This document shows, one piece after another, positions 48,824 through 57,228 of a stretch of DNA of 64,000 bases. A model generated the notes under the pieces. The model saw only the letters and a program-made list of their open reading frames with translations. It was not told the origin of the DNA and searched no databases. The DNA lies in contig NZ_CALFXI010000104.1 of assembly GCF_937958065.1 (NCBI RefSeq), positions 1-64,000 on the forward strand, in the 5' to 3' direction. The DNA comes from an uncultured Steroidobacter sp. Its GTDB lineage: Bacteria > Pseudomonadota > Gammaproteobacteria > Steroidobacterales > Steroidobacteraceae. How positions within the stretch are numbered: the first letter of the stretch is position 1; each line of letters begins with the position of its first letter. The position numbers and the translations under genes are program-made.

Positions 48824-51592
48824 TCACAGCCTCACGCGGACGCCGAGCGTGTAGATCGTGTCGTCGTAGCGGAAGTCGCGATTGATGTATGAATAGTCGA
48901 AGTAGCTCTTGTACCGGTTGCGCAGGATGTTGCTGCCACCGATATCGACGCGGATCGCATCCGTGATGTCGTAGCCGACGCTGAAATCCAGACGGCCGCC
49001 CGGACGCACGTAGTTCAGCGCCGTCGGGGTGTAATCCAGATCGTTGACGCGATCGGCTTCGATCGGACGGACGATGTTCAGACCCGTCGTGTCCTGATCG
49101 TAGTAACGCGAGCGCGCGGTGTAGACCAGTCGTCCCGAGATGCCGAACTTTTCATACAGCAGGCCGACCGTGTAGTTGTCCTTGGACACGCCCTGCAACG
49201 GGAAGCCCGCCAGCGGATCGTTGCCCTTCACTTCCGTGTCCGCATACGTGTAGTTCGCGAACGCGCCGAGGCCCGACCAGGCGCCCGGCAGGAAGTCGAA
49301 GAACGTCTGGCCGCTCAGCTCGATGCCTTGCAGTGTGGCGGCACCGACGTTACGCGGCCGGCTGATGTTGTAGATGATGCCGTCGATCATTTCCGCGTTC
49401 GCGGCGGTAATCACGCGATCGGCCAGATCGCGGTAGTACACGGCGGCCGATACCATGCTCGGCCCGAAGTAATATTCGAGCGTCGCGTCGTAGCTGTCCG
49501 AGATCTGCGATTTCAGATTCGGATTGCCCGAGCTGCCGGAGTTGATCACCGAAGGATTGGTCGCGACCACATAGTTGAGGCCCGGATTCAGCGCCGTGAA
49601 TTCCGGACGACGCATGGTCTTCGCGTATGAGAAGCGGGCCTGCAAGCCGTTGTTGAAATCGATACGCGCGCTCGCGTTCGGCAGCACTTCCGTATCGGTC
49701 GTGTCTGCAATGCGCGGTACGACCACGCCACTGACGATGCCCGCACCCTCGATGTGCCGTTCGGTACGCGTCGGACGCGCGCCGATCAGGCCGTCGATCG
49801 TCAGACCGCCCACGGGAATCGAATAATCCAGCTGCAGGTAGGCCGCATAGGTTTCTTCGGACGCATCGAAGCGACGCTCCGGCTGGAATGCCGGGTTGCC
49901 CGTCGGGACGCCGTAGATCTGACGCAGGACATTGCGGCCCGCGGTCGAGCGCAGGTAATCCGGATTCGGAATCAGGAAGGCCGCACCGTCGTTGATGCGA
50001 TCGATACCCGGAGCGCGCACCAGGAAGTCGGCCGGCAGCGGCAGCCCGTCGAGCGCCGTCGCCATGTCGCCGCCCGGCGCCGTGCGATTGAACTGCACCT
50101 GCTCGAACAGCGCGCTGCGGTCGGCGTAACGAACGCCAGCTTCGAGCGCGCGGATGAAACCGAACGCGCCATCGAGCTCATGACGCACGTCGAGCCGCGT
50201 CTGCCACAACTCGCCGGTGGATTCGTCGAAGGTCTGGTTCAGACCATTGCGCAGGTACCAGCCACCTTCCGTGCCCAGCGGATTGCCGGGGTGCCAGGTC
50301 ATGCCGCCCTGATTGATATCGGTGTTCACGTCGACGGTGATGCGCTTGCCGATGTCGACGATGAAGTTGGAAAAGTCCTGCTTGGACTTCTGGAACGCGG
50401 TGTCGAACTTGACGCTGGTCGGGCCGCTGTTCCACTTGAAGCCCACCGCGCCGAGATAGTTGTCGACGTCCTGCGTGCGAGACTGCGTGCTCGTCAGGCC
50501 GCGCACGTTGGAGAAGCGCGCGGACTCCATATTGCACAGCGTGTCGGTCGTGAAATTGGGCGCGGGGTTGCCGAATTCGTCGCGCCGGCCGAGGTCGTTG
50601 CGATTGGGATTGAATCCATCGGGAGTCACGCGCGCCAGGAAACACCGGCTCTCGTCGACGGTCAGACTCTCCAGTTCCGTCTCCGGGAAGAAGAACGGCG
50701 TCGCGATGAATGCGGACTGCACTTCTGCGCGGTAACCGGCATAGAGGCCGTCCAGGTAGACCTCGAGGTTGTCGGTCGCCTGCCATTGAATCGCGAGGTT
50801 CGCCTGCGGGCGCTCGTACCAGCCGTAATCGTTCAAGCCGCCGAAGGTGTTGGGCGCGAGCACGCCGGGGACACCATGCGGCGCGCCGATCAGGCTGCGG
50901 CGCTCGGCGACGAACGAGATCGGACGATCGAAGTCGTTCTTGTACCAGGTGACGTTGAGCAAGGCGCCGATCTCGCCGTTACCCACCTGCCAGCGATCGG
51001 TTGCGAGGAAGCCGAACTGCGGGTTGATGTCATCGACGTTGTCTGGATAATTGGCGCGCCCGGTGAGCACGAACGTGCGGTCATTGAAGTTGAACGGCTT
51101 GTGCAGGCGCAGGTCGGTCACGCCGGCGATGCCGCCTTCGATCAGATTGGCGGTGCTGCTCTTGATCACGTCGACTCGAGACAGCGCCTCTGCCGGCAAA
51201 TCCTGTACAGCGAAGCCACGGCCGGTGGTGGAAAAGACCTCGCGTCCGTCGAGCGTCGTCAGAATGTCGCCCAGGCCGCGGATCAAAACGCCCGTGATCT
51301 CGTTGTTGGAGCCGACGCTGACCTGGATACCCGGCACGCGTTGCAGAGCGGCCGCCGTGGTCGCATCCGGGAACTTGCCGATGTCTTCGGCGACGATGGA
51401 ATCGACGACCTGCGGCGATTCGCGCTTGATCTCGGCAGCACGCTCCAGACTCTGACGGATGCCGGTGACGACGATTTCCTCGAGCTGCTCGCCCCCCGCG
51501 GCCGCCGCGGTCTGCTGCGCCAGCGCACCGCTCGCCGAGCCGAGCAACGTCGCCGCCGAGATCGAATACAGAAAGGAATTCCTGAGCCTCAT
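48824..51592 (-). CDS. TonB-dependent receptor, Xanthomonas/Caulobacter (TIGR01782) type
   Basis: 922 residues from ATG 51592. Signal peptide (SISAATLLGSASGALAQ), a TonB box-like EEIVVTGIRQSLERAAEIKR, and a plug with VVDSIVAEDIGKFPDATTAA, ALQRVPGIQVSVGSNNEITG, IRGLGDILTTLDGREVFSTT. The barrel ends in VRVRL. This subtype is common in polysaccharide utilisation loci of Xanthomonadales and Caulobacterales and imports oligosaccharides. It heads the operon with the sulfatase and GH43-like genes, 4 bp apart, and is divergent from the second GH43-like gene. Confidence 0.93.
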   Translation of the reverse strand: MRLRNSFLYSISAATLLGSASGALAQQTAAAAGGEQLEEIVVTGIRQSLERAAEIKRESPQVVDSIVAEDIGKFPDATTAAALQRVPGIQVSVGSNNEITGVLIRGLGDILTTLDGREVFSTTGRGFAVQDLPAEALSRVDVIKSSTANLIEGGIAGVTDLRLHKPFNFNDRTFVLTGRANYPDNVDDINPQFGFLATDRWQVGNGEIGALLNVTWYKNDFDRPISFVAERRSLIGAPHGVPGVLAPNTFGGLNDYGWYERPQANLAIQWQATDNLEVYLDGLYAGYRAEVQSAFIATPFFFPETELESLTVDESRCFLARVTPDGFNPNRNDLGRRDEFGNPAPNFTTDTLCNMESARFSNVRGLTSTQSRTQDVDNYLGAVGFKWNSGPTSVKFDTAFQKSKQDFSNFIVDIGKRITVDVNTDINQGGMTWHPGNPLGTEGGWYLRNGLNQTFDESTGELWQTRLDVRHELDGAFGFIRALEAGVRYADRSALFEQVQFNRTAPGGDMATALDGLPLPADFLVRAPGIDRINDGAAFLIPNPDYLRSTAGRNVLRQIYGVPTGNPAFQPERRFDASEETYAAYLQLDYSIPVGGLTIDGLIGARPTRTERHIEGAGIVSGVVVPRIADTTDTEVLPNASARIDFNNGLQARFSYAKTMRRPEFTALNPGLNYVVATNPSVINSGSSGNPNLKSQISDSYDATLEYYFGPSMVSAAVYYRDLADRVITAANAEMIDGIIYNISRPRNVGAATLQGIELSGQTFFDFLPGAWSGLGAFANYTYADTEVKGNDPLAGFPLQGVSKDNYTVGLLYEKFGISGRLVYTARSRYYDQDTTGLNIVRPIEADRVNDLDYTPTALNYVRPGGRLDFSVGYDITDAIRVDIGGSNILRNRYKSYFDYSYINRDFRYDDTIYTLGVRVRL

Positions 51593-51676
51593 GCTGCCTC
51601 TACCCCCATAAGGAACGTGATGGCGCACTCACCGCGCGCACTGTGGTGCGGTACTGAATCATACCCATTAAAATCT

Positions 51677-51693
51677 GACAAGTATTATTTGTC
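51677..51693. promoter_or_regulatory. near-palindromic candidate operator in the divergent PUL promoter region
   Basis: GACAAGTATTATTTGTC: perfect GACAA/TTGTC arms and a centre that is palindromic at all but one pair. It lies in the only AT-rich stretch of the 151-bp gap, 85 bp before the TonB receptor start and 51 bp before the GH43-like start, so one regulator could govern both directions. Confidence 0.45.
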
Positions 51694-51717
51694 TTATAAA
51701 TCTGTTCGAGCTAGGCT
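51689..51717 (+). promoter_or_regulatory. candidate sigma-70 promoter for the rightward GH43-like gene
   Basis: TTGTCT (51689-51694) and TAGGCT (51712-51717) are separated by 17 bp, 27 bp before the GH43-like start. The -35 box overlaps the candidate operator. The -10 match is moderate. Confidence 0.35.
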
Positions 51718-51743
51718 GGGCTCGTCCGATCAGGGGAACTGCC

Positions 51744-52811
51744 ATGACTGCATTGAAGATTTCGCGACGGCTGCTACTGGCTGCCACGCTGTTCGCCGCC
51801 GCCGCCGGCGCGTTGGCGCGTCAACCGGATCCGCCGGGCCAGGTGCGCCCCGGCGAGCAGCCCGTCAACGAGGCCTATCTGTTCGCCCACATGACGCACG
51901 CCGACTACGGCCGCCTCTACTACAGCGCCAGCCTCGACGGGCTGCACTGGTATCGCCTGAACGATGGCAAGCGCATCACCGACGACTATCGCGGCCACCC
52001 GGACATCGCCCGCGGCCCCGATGGCACGTATTACATCGCCGGCAATGAAAGCGATTCCGCACCGACCATCAACATCTGGTCGTCGCGCGATCTGATCGAA
52101 TGGAAACGCTTCAGCACCTACACGCCGGACTTGAAAGCGACGCCCGGCTACTCGCACGCGCTGCAGAGGATCGGCGCGCCGAAAATCTACTTCGACGCAC
52201 CTTCCAAACAGTTCGTGATGACCTGGCACACGCCGCACCTGGAAGGCACGCCCGAGGACGCCGAGCGCTACTGGGCCAGTCAGCGCACGCTGTATGTGAC
52301 GTCCAAGGACCTGAAGACATTCTCGGCGCCGCCCAAGCGCTTGTTCTCCTGGGAGATGGGCACCATCGACGTGTTCTTGCGCCAGGCCGAAGGCAAGTAC
52401 TGGGCGATCATCAAGGACGAGACCTATCCGACGCTCGACTGGGTCACCGGCAAGACCATCCGCATCGCCAGCTCCGAGAAGCTGCTCGGCCCCTACGAGA
52501 ACCTGAGCCCGCCGCTCAGCCCGAACTTCCGGGAAGCGCCGATGCTGATTCCGTCGCCAAATGGCGAAATCTGGTATCTCTATTACGAGCAGTATCCGGG
52601 CGTGTCATACGGGCTGTCGGTCGCCGACAAGCTGTCCGGGCCCTGGTACCAGATCTCCGGCTACACGTTCTTTTCGACCTGGGACAAATACAGCCTGCCC
52701 CCCAAGGTCCGGCACGGCGCCATGATCACGATCTCACGCAAGCAGTACGACGCGCTGGTCGAGCGCTTCGGCATCGAACAGCCCGCGCCGCAGCCGTCCG
52801 CCAGGAATTGA
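51744..52811 (+). CDS. exported GH43-like glycoside hydrolase
   Basis: 355 residues from ATG 51744, with AGGGGA seven bases upstream. Signal peptide (LLLAATLFAAAAGALA). The mature protein is one five-bladed propeller: AYLFAHMTHADYGRLYYSAS, RGHPDIARGPDGTYYIAGNE, WSSRDLIEWKRFSTY, GAPKIYFDAPSKQFVMTWHT, MGTIDVFLRQAEGKYWAIIK, FREAPMLIPSPNGEIWYLYY. This is GH43/GH117-like, with Asp in HPDIARG, Glu/Asp in TIDVF and Glu in FREAP as candidates for the catalytic acids. It probably trims the same sulfated glycan as the divergent operon. Substrate unproven. Confidence 0.82.
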   Translation: MTALKISRRLLLAATLFAAAAGALARQPDPPGQVRPGEQPVNEAYLFAHMTHADYGRLYYSASLDGLHWYRLNDGKRITDDYRGHPDIARGPDGTYYIAGNESDSAPTINIWSSRDLIEWKRFSTYTPDLKATPGYSHALQRIGAPKIYFDAPSKQFVMTWHTPHLEGTPEDAERYWASQRTLYVTSKDLKTFSAPPKRLFSWEMGTIDVFLRQAEGKYWAIIKDETYPTLDWVTGKTIRIASSEKLLGPYENLSPPLSPNFREAPMLIPSPNGEIWYLYYEQYPGVSYGLSVADKLSGPWYQISGYTFFSTWDKYSLPPKVRHGAMITISRKQYDALVERFGIEQPAPQPSARN

Positions 52812-52927
52812 GCCGGCCCAAGCTGAACGCCAGCTGAGTGTGCACATGGAGGTGCCGCAGCTGTCCGGGAGCGCAGGGATGCGCAGCACCGGCGTCGGGT
52901 CCGAGCCGGCTCGGGGTGCAAATAAAA

Positions 52928-52944
52928 ACAGCTCCGGGGGCTGT
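52928..52944 (-). terminator. minus-strand hairpin with T-tract
   Basis: Stem ACAGCTC / GGGCTGT with a 3-nt loop; on the minus strand it is followed by TTTTTATT, the form of an intrinsic terminator for leftward transcription. No leftward gene lies directly upstream of it, so it may stop antisense transcripts from the 53-55 kb gene. Confidence 0.4.
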
Positions 52945-52989
52945 CAAGCGGGTTGGCCGTAACAACGCTCTGCCCTACGATTCGCCCCC

Positions 52990-55518
52990 ATGAGCTTGCG
53001 ACTTTGCCGATGGCTTTGGACCTTTGCGGTATTCGCGGTCACCGCCGCCCAGGCGGCTACCAATGCCCCGTTCGATCTGCGGGGACCGACGCTCGAGGTC
53101 ACGGTTTCGCGCGATAAAACCACGCTGCCCATCGCCCAGGTTCCGCATCTGGCCGAGGGCGACAAGCTGTGGATCAAAGCCGATTTCCCGAAGAGCCAGT
53201 CCGAGCACTACCTGCTGGTGCTCAGCTTCCTGCGCGGCCCGACCAATCCGCCGCCGAAGGACTGGTTCTTTCGCTGCGAAACGTGGAAACGCGGTTGCGC
53301 CGAGAAGGGGCTGACGGTCACGGTGCCAGAGGGCGCTCAGCAGGCGCTGATCTTCCTGGCGCCCGAGGACGGCGGGGATTTCAAGACACTGGTCAACGCG
53401 GTGCGCGGCCGACCGGGCGCGTTCGTGCGCTCGACCCAGGACCTGAACCAGGCAACGCTGGATCGCTCGCGGCTGGAACGTTATCTCACGGCGATTCGCC
53501 ACCTGAACGCCGCCAACCCGGCGGTGCTGAAGGACACCACGCCGCTGCTGGCGCGCAGCCTCGGCATCCGGGTCGATGAGAAATGTCTGGACCGGCTGCC
53601 GCAACTGCAGGCCCCCTGCCTGATGGAAGGACAGGAAACATTGATTCTCAACGACGGCCACAGCATGTCCATCGTGGAGGCGCTCACCACCGGCCCGGCG
53701 AGCGATCTGGTCATGGCGGCGAGCGCGACGCCGCAGGCGAACTACGGCTATTACAGCCCGTATCTTTCTTCGCTGCTGGATCTGGGCCGCCTGTTCGATT
53801 CGTTCCGGGTCGCCAACTATCAATACATTCCGGCGCTCGCCACCGCGGTGGACAAAGAGCTCACGCTGACGCTCAACACGCCGCCGTCATTTCAGAATCC
53901 GAAGTCGGTGCTGGTCGCGGCATTGCCCGCAGTTGAGGAAGCGCTGCCGCCGCCGCTGCACGCGGTGAGCCCGAAAGATATCTACTGTGCGCGCAAAGAT
54001 CGGCTCGTGCTGCCCGTCGAGGGCGCGCCGCTGGTGTTCGCGACGGAGTATGCGCACCACACCGTGCTTCGCGTCACGGGCAAGAATGGCGAAGTGATCG
54101 AGCTGCCCGCGATGGCGGATGCCACTCAGGGCGGCTTCCTCGTCGACACCTCGCCGCTCGGCAACGCCAGTCTCGCCGACCGCTTCCGAGGCTCGCTGCA
54201 TGGTTACTGGGGCTTCGACAAGTTCGACGGCCCCGGCTTCCAGCTCGTCAACACCCATTCGCAAACCTGGGCGCCGGCTTCGCCGGAGGACAGCTCGTTG
54301 ATCGTCGGCCGCGCCAATACGATTCATCTGCAAAGCGGCAGCGTCGCCTGCATCGATCGCATCATGGTGAAGGATCCCAGCGGCAAGGAATTGCTCGTCG
54401 ATTGGTCGCCGGTCAAGGCGAACGAGGTGGAGATCAACCTGCCCTTGCAGCAGGCCCAGCCCGGCGCGTTGACCGTGCTGGTTTCGCAATTCGGTTCACC
54501 CGAGCCTCACGCCGTCGAGCTGCGCGCCTATCCCGAAGCCGGACGCTTCGAGAGCTTCACCCTGCATGAAGGCGAATCCCACGGCGTGCTCAAAGGCAGC
54601 CGGCTCGCCGACGTGGCGACCCTGTCGTTGCAAGGGCTCGAATTCGTGCCCGCTGCCGCCACCACCTTCAATCCGGAAAGCGATCAGCTGCGGCTGGAAG
54701 TGAAACCTGCCGAAGCGACCGACGCGCCCGTGCCGAGCTTGCAGCAAGGCGACACCGCCAAAGCGAAAGTCACGCTGCGCGACGGCCGCAGCTACGCCGT
54801 CAACGTCGCGGTGGCCGCACCGCGTCCGCGCGTGGAACTGGTGGGCAAGAGTGTGCAAGTCGTGTCCGGCGACTCGAGTAACATCCAGCTCGCGAGCGAG
54901 AACCAGTTGCCGCAAGACGCGCAGCTGATCTTCTCGGTGCGTGCGAAATCGCCCGCCATCTTCAGCCGTGAAGCCACCATCGAAGTGGCCAGCGCCGATG
55001 AAGCGCTCTCGACCACACTGAGCCTCGCCAACCGCACGCTCACGCTTGCTGACAGCAAAGTCGCGGTCGCAACCTTCGACCCAACCAAAGCCTTCGGCTT
55101 CTCCGCGTTCGGGCCGTTGAAGTTCCGCGTCGTGAACAAAGGCGTCGCGGGCGACTGGCAGCCGCTGGTGACATTGGTGCGATTGCCGGTGCTGAAGGAT
55201 CTGGACTGTCCGTCGGATCCCGCGCAATCCTGCAAGCTCACCGGCGTCAATCTGTTTCTGGTCGATTCGGTCGCCAGCGATCCCGAGTTCAAGGAGCCGG
55301 TCGCCGTGCCCGTCGGCTTCCCCGGCCGCGCCCTGCCCGTGCCCCGCCCGAGCAAGAGCGGGCTCTATCTGAAACTTCGTGACGATCCGAGCGTCATCAA
55401 TGTCGCGGCACTGGTTGCAGAAGAGCCGCCCGCCCCGCCGGCGCAAGCCACCTCTGCCCCGACGGAACAACCCGTCACGGCTGCAACTTCTGCACCGATG
55501 CCGAATCCGAATCCTTGA
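52990..55518 (+). CDS. secreted 842-residue protein of unknown function
   Basis: 842 residues from ATG 52990. Signal peptide (WLWTFAVFAVTAAQA). I do not recognise a family. Residues about 25-130 form a beta domain (LEVTVSRDKTTLPIAQVPHL, SEHYLLVLSFLRGPTNPPPK) with paired Cys (FRCETWKRGCAEKG). Residues 130-300 are mixed, 310-720 are repetitive beta-rich segments (VLRVTGKNGEVIELPAM, LSLQGLEFVPAAATTFNPES, AKVTLRDGRSYAVNVAVAAP) reminiscent of Ig-like domains. The C-terminal 40 residues are Pro/Ala/Thr-rich. It is likely a surface or periplasmic protein. It converges on the E2 gene, 20 bp apart. Confidence 0.75.
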   Translation: MSLRLCRWLWTFAVFAVTAAQAATNAPFDLRGPTLEVTVSRDKTTLPIAQVPHLAEGDKLWIKADFPKSQSEHYLLVLSFLRGPTNPPPKDWFFRCETWKRGCAEKGLTVTVPEGAQQALIFLAPEDGGDFKTLVNAVRGRPGAFVRSTQDLNQATLDRSRLERYLTAIRHLNAANPAVLKDTTPLLARSLGIRVDEKCLDRLPQLQAPCLMEGQETLILNDGHSMSIVEALTTGPASDLVMAASATPQANYGYYSPYLSSLLDLGRLFDSFRVANYQYIPALATAVDKELTLTLNTPPSFQNPKSVLVAALPAVEEALPPPLHAVSPKDIYCARKDRLVLPVEGAPLVFATEYAHHTVLRVTGKNGEVIELPAMADATQGGFLVDTSPLGNASLADRFRGSLHGYWGFDKFDGPGFQLVNTHSQTWAPASPEDSSLIVGRANTIHLQSGSVACIDRIMVKDPSGKELLVDWSPVKANEVEINLPLQQAQPGALTVLVSQFGSPEPHAVELRAYPEAGRFESFTLHEGESHGVLKGSRLADVATLSLQGLEFVPAAATTFNPESDQLRLEVKPAEATDAPVPSLQQGDTAKAKVTLRDGRSYAVNVAVAAPRPRVELVGKSVQVVSGDSSNIQLASENQLPQDAQLIFSVRAKSPAIFSREATIEVASADEALSTTLSLANRTLTLADSKVAVATFDPTKAFGFSAFGPLKFRVVNKGVAGDWQPLVTLVRLPVLKDLDCPSDPAQSCKLTGVNLFLVDSVASDPEFKEPVAVPVGFPGRALPVPRPSKSGLYLKLRDDPSVINVAALVAEEPPAPPAQATSAPTEQPVTAATSAPMPNPNP

Positions 55519-55538
55519 CACGGAAGTCCGGCAACGGT

Positions 55539-56282
55539 TCAGGCGAACCGATACTCAGCCAGCCACTCGGCTATGAAACGAACGAAGCGCGCAGCATCGG
55601 CACCATTGATCACACGATGGTCGTAACTGAGTGAAAGCGGCAGCAGCTGTTTCAGGACAGGATTGCCGCCCGCGTCCGCTACGAATCGATCCTGCGTTCG
55701 GCAGATACCAAGGATCGCCACTTCCGGCGCATTGATGATGGGAGTGAACGCCGTGCCGCCAATGTGCCCGAGCGACGTCAACGTGAAGCACCCCCCAGCC
55801 ATTTCGGCGATCGACAACCCCTTGGTGCGCGCCTTCTCGGAAATCTGCACGACTTCACGGGCGATCTGACCCACATCCTTCTGATCGCAGTTGCGGATCA
55901 CAGGGACCAGCAACCCGCTCGGCACATCGACCGCGACGCCGATGTTGAAGTAGCTCTTGGCAAACACCGTCGTGCCATCGGCGCTCAGCGAGCAGTTGAA
56001 ATTCGGGTACCGCTGTAATGCTGCGGCGCTGGCCTTGACCAGCACAGGCAGCAAGGTGCGCTTGTCGTCGGGATGCGCGGCGTTCCATTCCTTCCGGCGC
56101 CGCTCGAACTCTGTGACATCGGCGTCATCGTGATGCGTGACATGCGGGATGGACACCCAATTGCGGTGCATCGCGCGGCCCACGAATCCCTGGATCTTGC
56201 CGACCGGCCGCACTTCGACCGCCCCATACTTGGAAAAATCGTCGACGGGCCATGGCAACAGGGCCTCGGCTGCAGTGCTCAT
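55539..56282 (-). CDS. stand-alone 2-oxo-acid dehydrogenase E2 catalytic (acyltransferase) domain
   Basis: 247 residues from ATG 56282, which equals only the catalytic domain of dihydrolipoamide acyltransferases. It has the pyruvate-dehydrogenase-like opening WPVDDFSKYGAVEVRPVGKI, HRNWVSIPHVTHHDDADVTE, FNIGVAVDVPSGLLVPVIRN, and the active site SYDHRVINGADAARF with His222; the Asn at 226 in place of Asp is also found in Azotobacter-type E2. There is no lipoyl domain, no E1/E3-binding domain, and no E1 or E3 gene nearby. It could be fed in trans or transfer an acyl group to another thiol. It is divergent from the F420 gene pair. Confidence 0.9.
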   Translation of the reverse strand: MSTAAEALLPWPVDDFSKYGAVEVRPVGKIQGFVGRAMHRNWVSIPHVTHHDDADVTEFERRRKEWNAAHPDDKRTLLPVLVKASAAALQRYPNFNCSLSADGTTVFAKSYFNIGVAVDVPSGLLVPVIRNCDQKDVGQIAREVVQISEKARTKGLSIAEMAGGCFTLTSLGHIGGTAFTPIINAPEVAILGICRTQDRFVADAGGNPVLKQLLPLSLSYDHRVINGADAARFVRFIAEWLAEYRFA

Positions 56283-56573
56283 CGTCTACCGACCTTGTGG
56301 AACGCGGGCAGGAATTGCCCATTGCCGTATTGATCGGCATACGCCCGCTGGCGGCCCGTTCGGGTGTGAATCGGCAACGGCTGCTGCCCGCGGCGGAGGG
56401 CTGGGCCTATCCGCCGCGCATGGATCGAGGAACAACTGACTTGCCAGGGCACTTCCTACCCGAGGAAACACTCAACTCGAGGATCCTTTGGAGCTGCAGC
56501 GATTGCCGACGCCCTGCCGGTGGAACGCGCCGCCTCGCGCCGGTCTGTGGGCGGCGTTTGGGTAGCGCTGGGT
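56283..56573. other. divergent promoter region between the E2-like and cofC genes
   Basis: 291 bp. The reading frame of cofC stays open upstream through this region, and codons look partly coding-like from about 56480, so an N-terminal extension of cofC is possible. No clear promoter boxes or hairpins are seen. Confidence 0.35.
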
Positions 56574-57224
56574 ATGCCGGCATCGACATGGGCATTGGTT
56601 CCTCTGAAGTCCAGCGAACGCGCCAAGTCGCGGCTTTCTGAAGTGCTCGATGCCGAACAGCGCAGGCGGCTGTTCTTTACACTAGCGAAACGAGTGATCC
56701 TCGCCCTGCATCGGAGCCGGAGCGTCGACGCTGTCGTCGTCGTCACGTCGAGCCGCGAAGTCGCCCGGTTCGCCTGTTCGCTGCGGGCGCTGACGATCAT
56801 GCAGGAGGCTGATATCGGGATGGCACCGGCGCTCGACTCGGCGCTTCGAAGCTTGCAAACGATACCGCCCGAGCGCGTATTGATGCTGCCCGGTGACCTG
56901 CCGTTGATCTCCGCGCTCGCGGTGGATGCAATCTGCGACGCTCAAACCGTGCGCGACCAGGTGGTGCTCGTCCCTGATCGTCGACACGAAGGCACGAACG
57001 CACTGCTCTGCTCGCCCGCGCACGCGATTGCACCGTGCTTCGGAAGCTCCAGCTTCGCGCGACATCTCAACGCGGCTCGCGCGGCCAACATTGCGACACG
57101 TGTACTGGAGATCGAGGAGCTCGCGCTCGATCTGGATTGCGTCGACGATCTTGAATATTGGCGCAGCCATCCCGGCACTCTTTCGCGAGATCGCCTGGCG
57201 CCGTTGCACGCGGCCGTCGGGTAA
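56574..57224 (+). CDS. cofC: CofC-family nucleotidyltransferase (F420 biosynthesis guanylyltransferase)
   Basis: 216 residues from ATG 56574; a GTG 18 codons upstream is possible but would add a tail not usual for the family. The opening STWALVPLKSSERAKSRLSE is the nucleotide-binding motif of CofC/FbiD, followed by VDAVVVVTSSREVARFA, RVLMLPGDLPLISALAVDAI with the metal-binding Asp, VLVPDRRHEGTNALLCSPAH and LALDLDCVDDLEYW. CofC activates 2-phospholactate, phosphoenolpyruvate or 3-phosphoglycerate with GTP for transfer to FO; which one cannot be read from sequence. It lies 4 bp before the fused cofG-cofH gene, making an operon. Confidence 0.9.
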   Translation: MPASTWALVPLKSSERAKSRLSEVLDAEQRRRLFFTLAKRVILALHRSRSVDAVVVVTSSREVARFACSLRALTIMQEADIGMAPALDSALRSLQTIPPERVLMLPGDLPLISALAVDAICDAQTVRDQVVLVPDRRHEGTNALLCSPAHAIAPCFGSSSFARHLNAARAANIATRVLEIEELALDLDCVDDLEYWRSHPGTLSRDRLAPLHAAVG

Positions 57225-57228
57225 TGCA

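Noticed and set aside
55539..56282. E2 as a truncated pseudogene of pyruvate dehydrogenase
   Set aside because: The frame is intact, starts with its own ATG, spans the whole catalytic domain with the active-site His, and no lipoyl-domain debris is visible upstream.
56926..57228. FO synthase starting upstream at 56926
   Set aside because: That extension overlaps cofC in another frame and has no similarity to FbiC; ATG 57229 starts just after the cofC stop.
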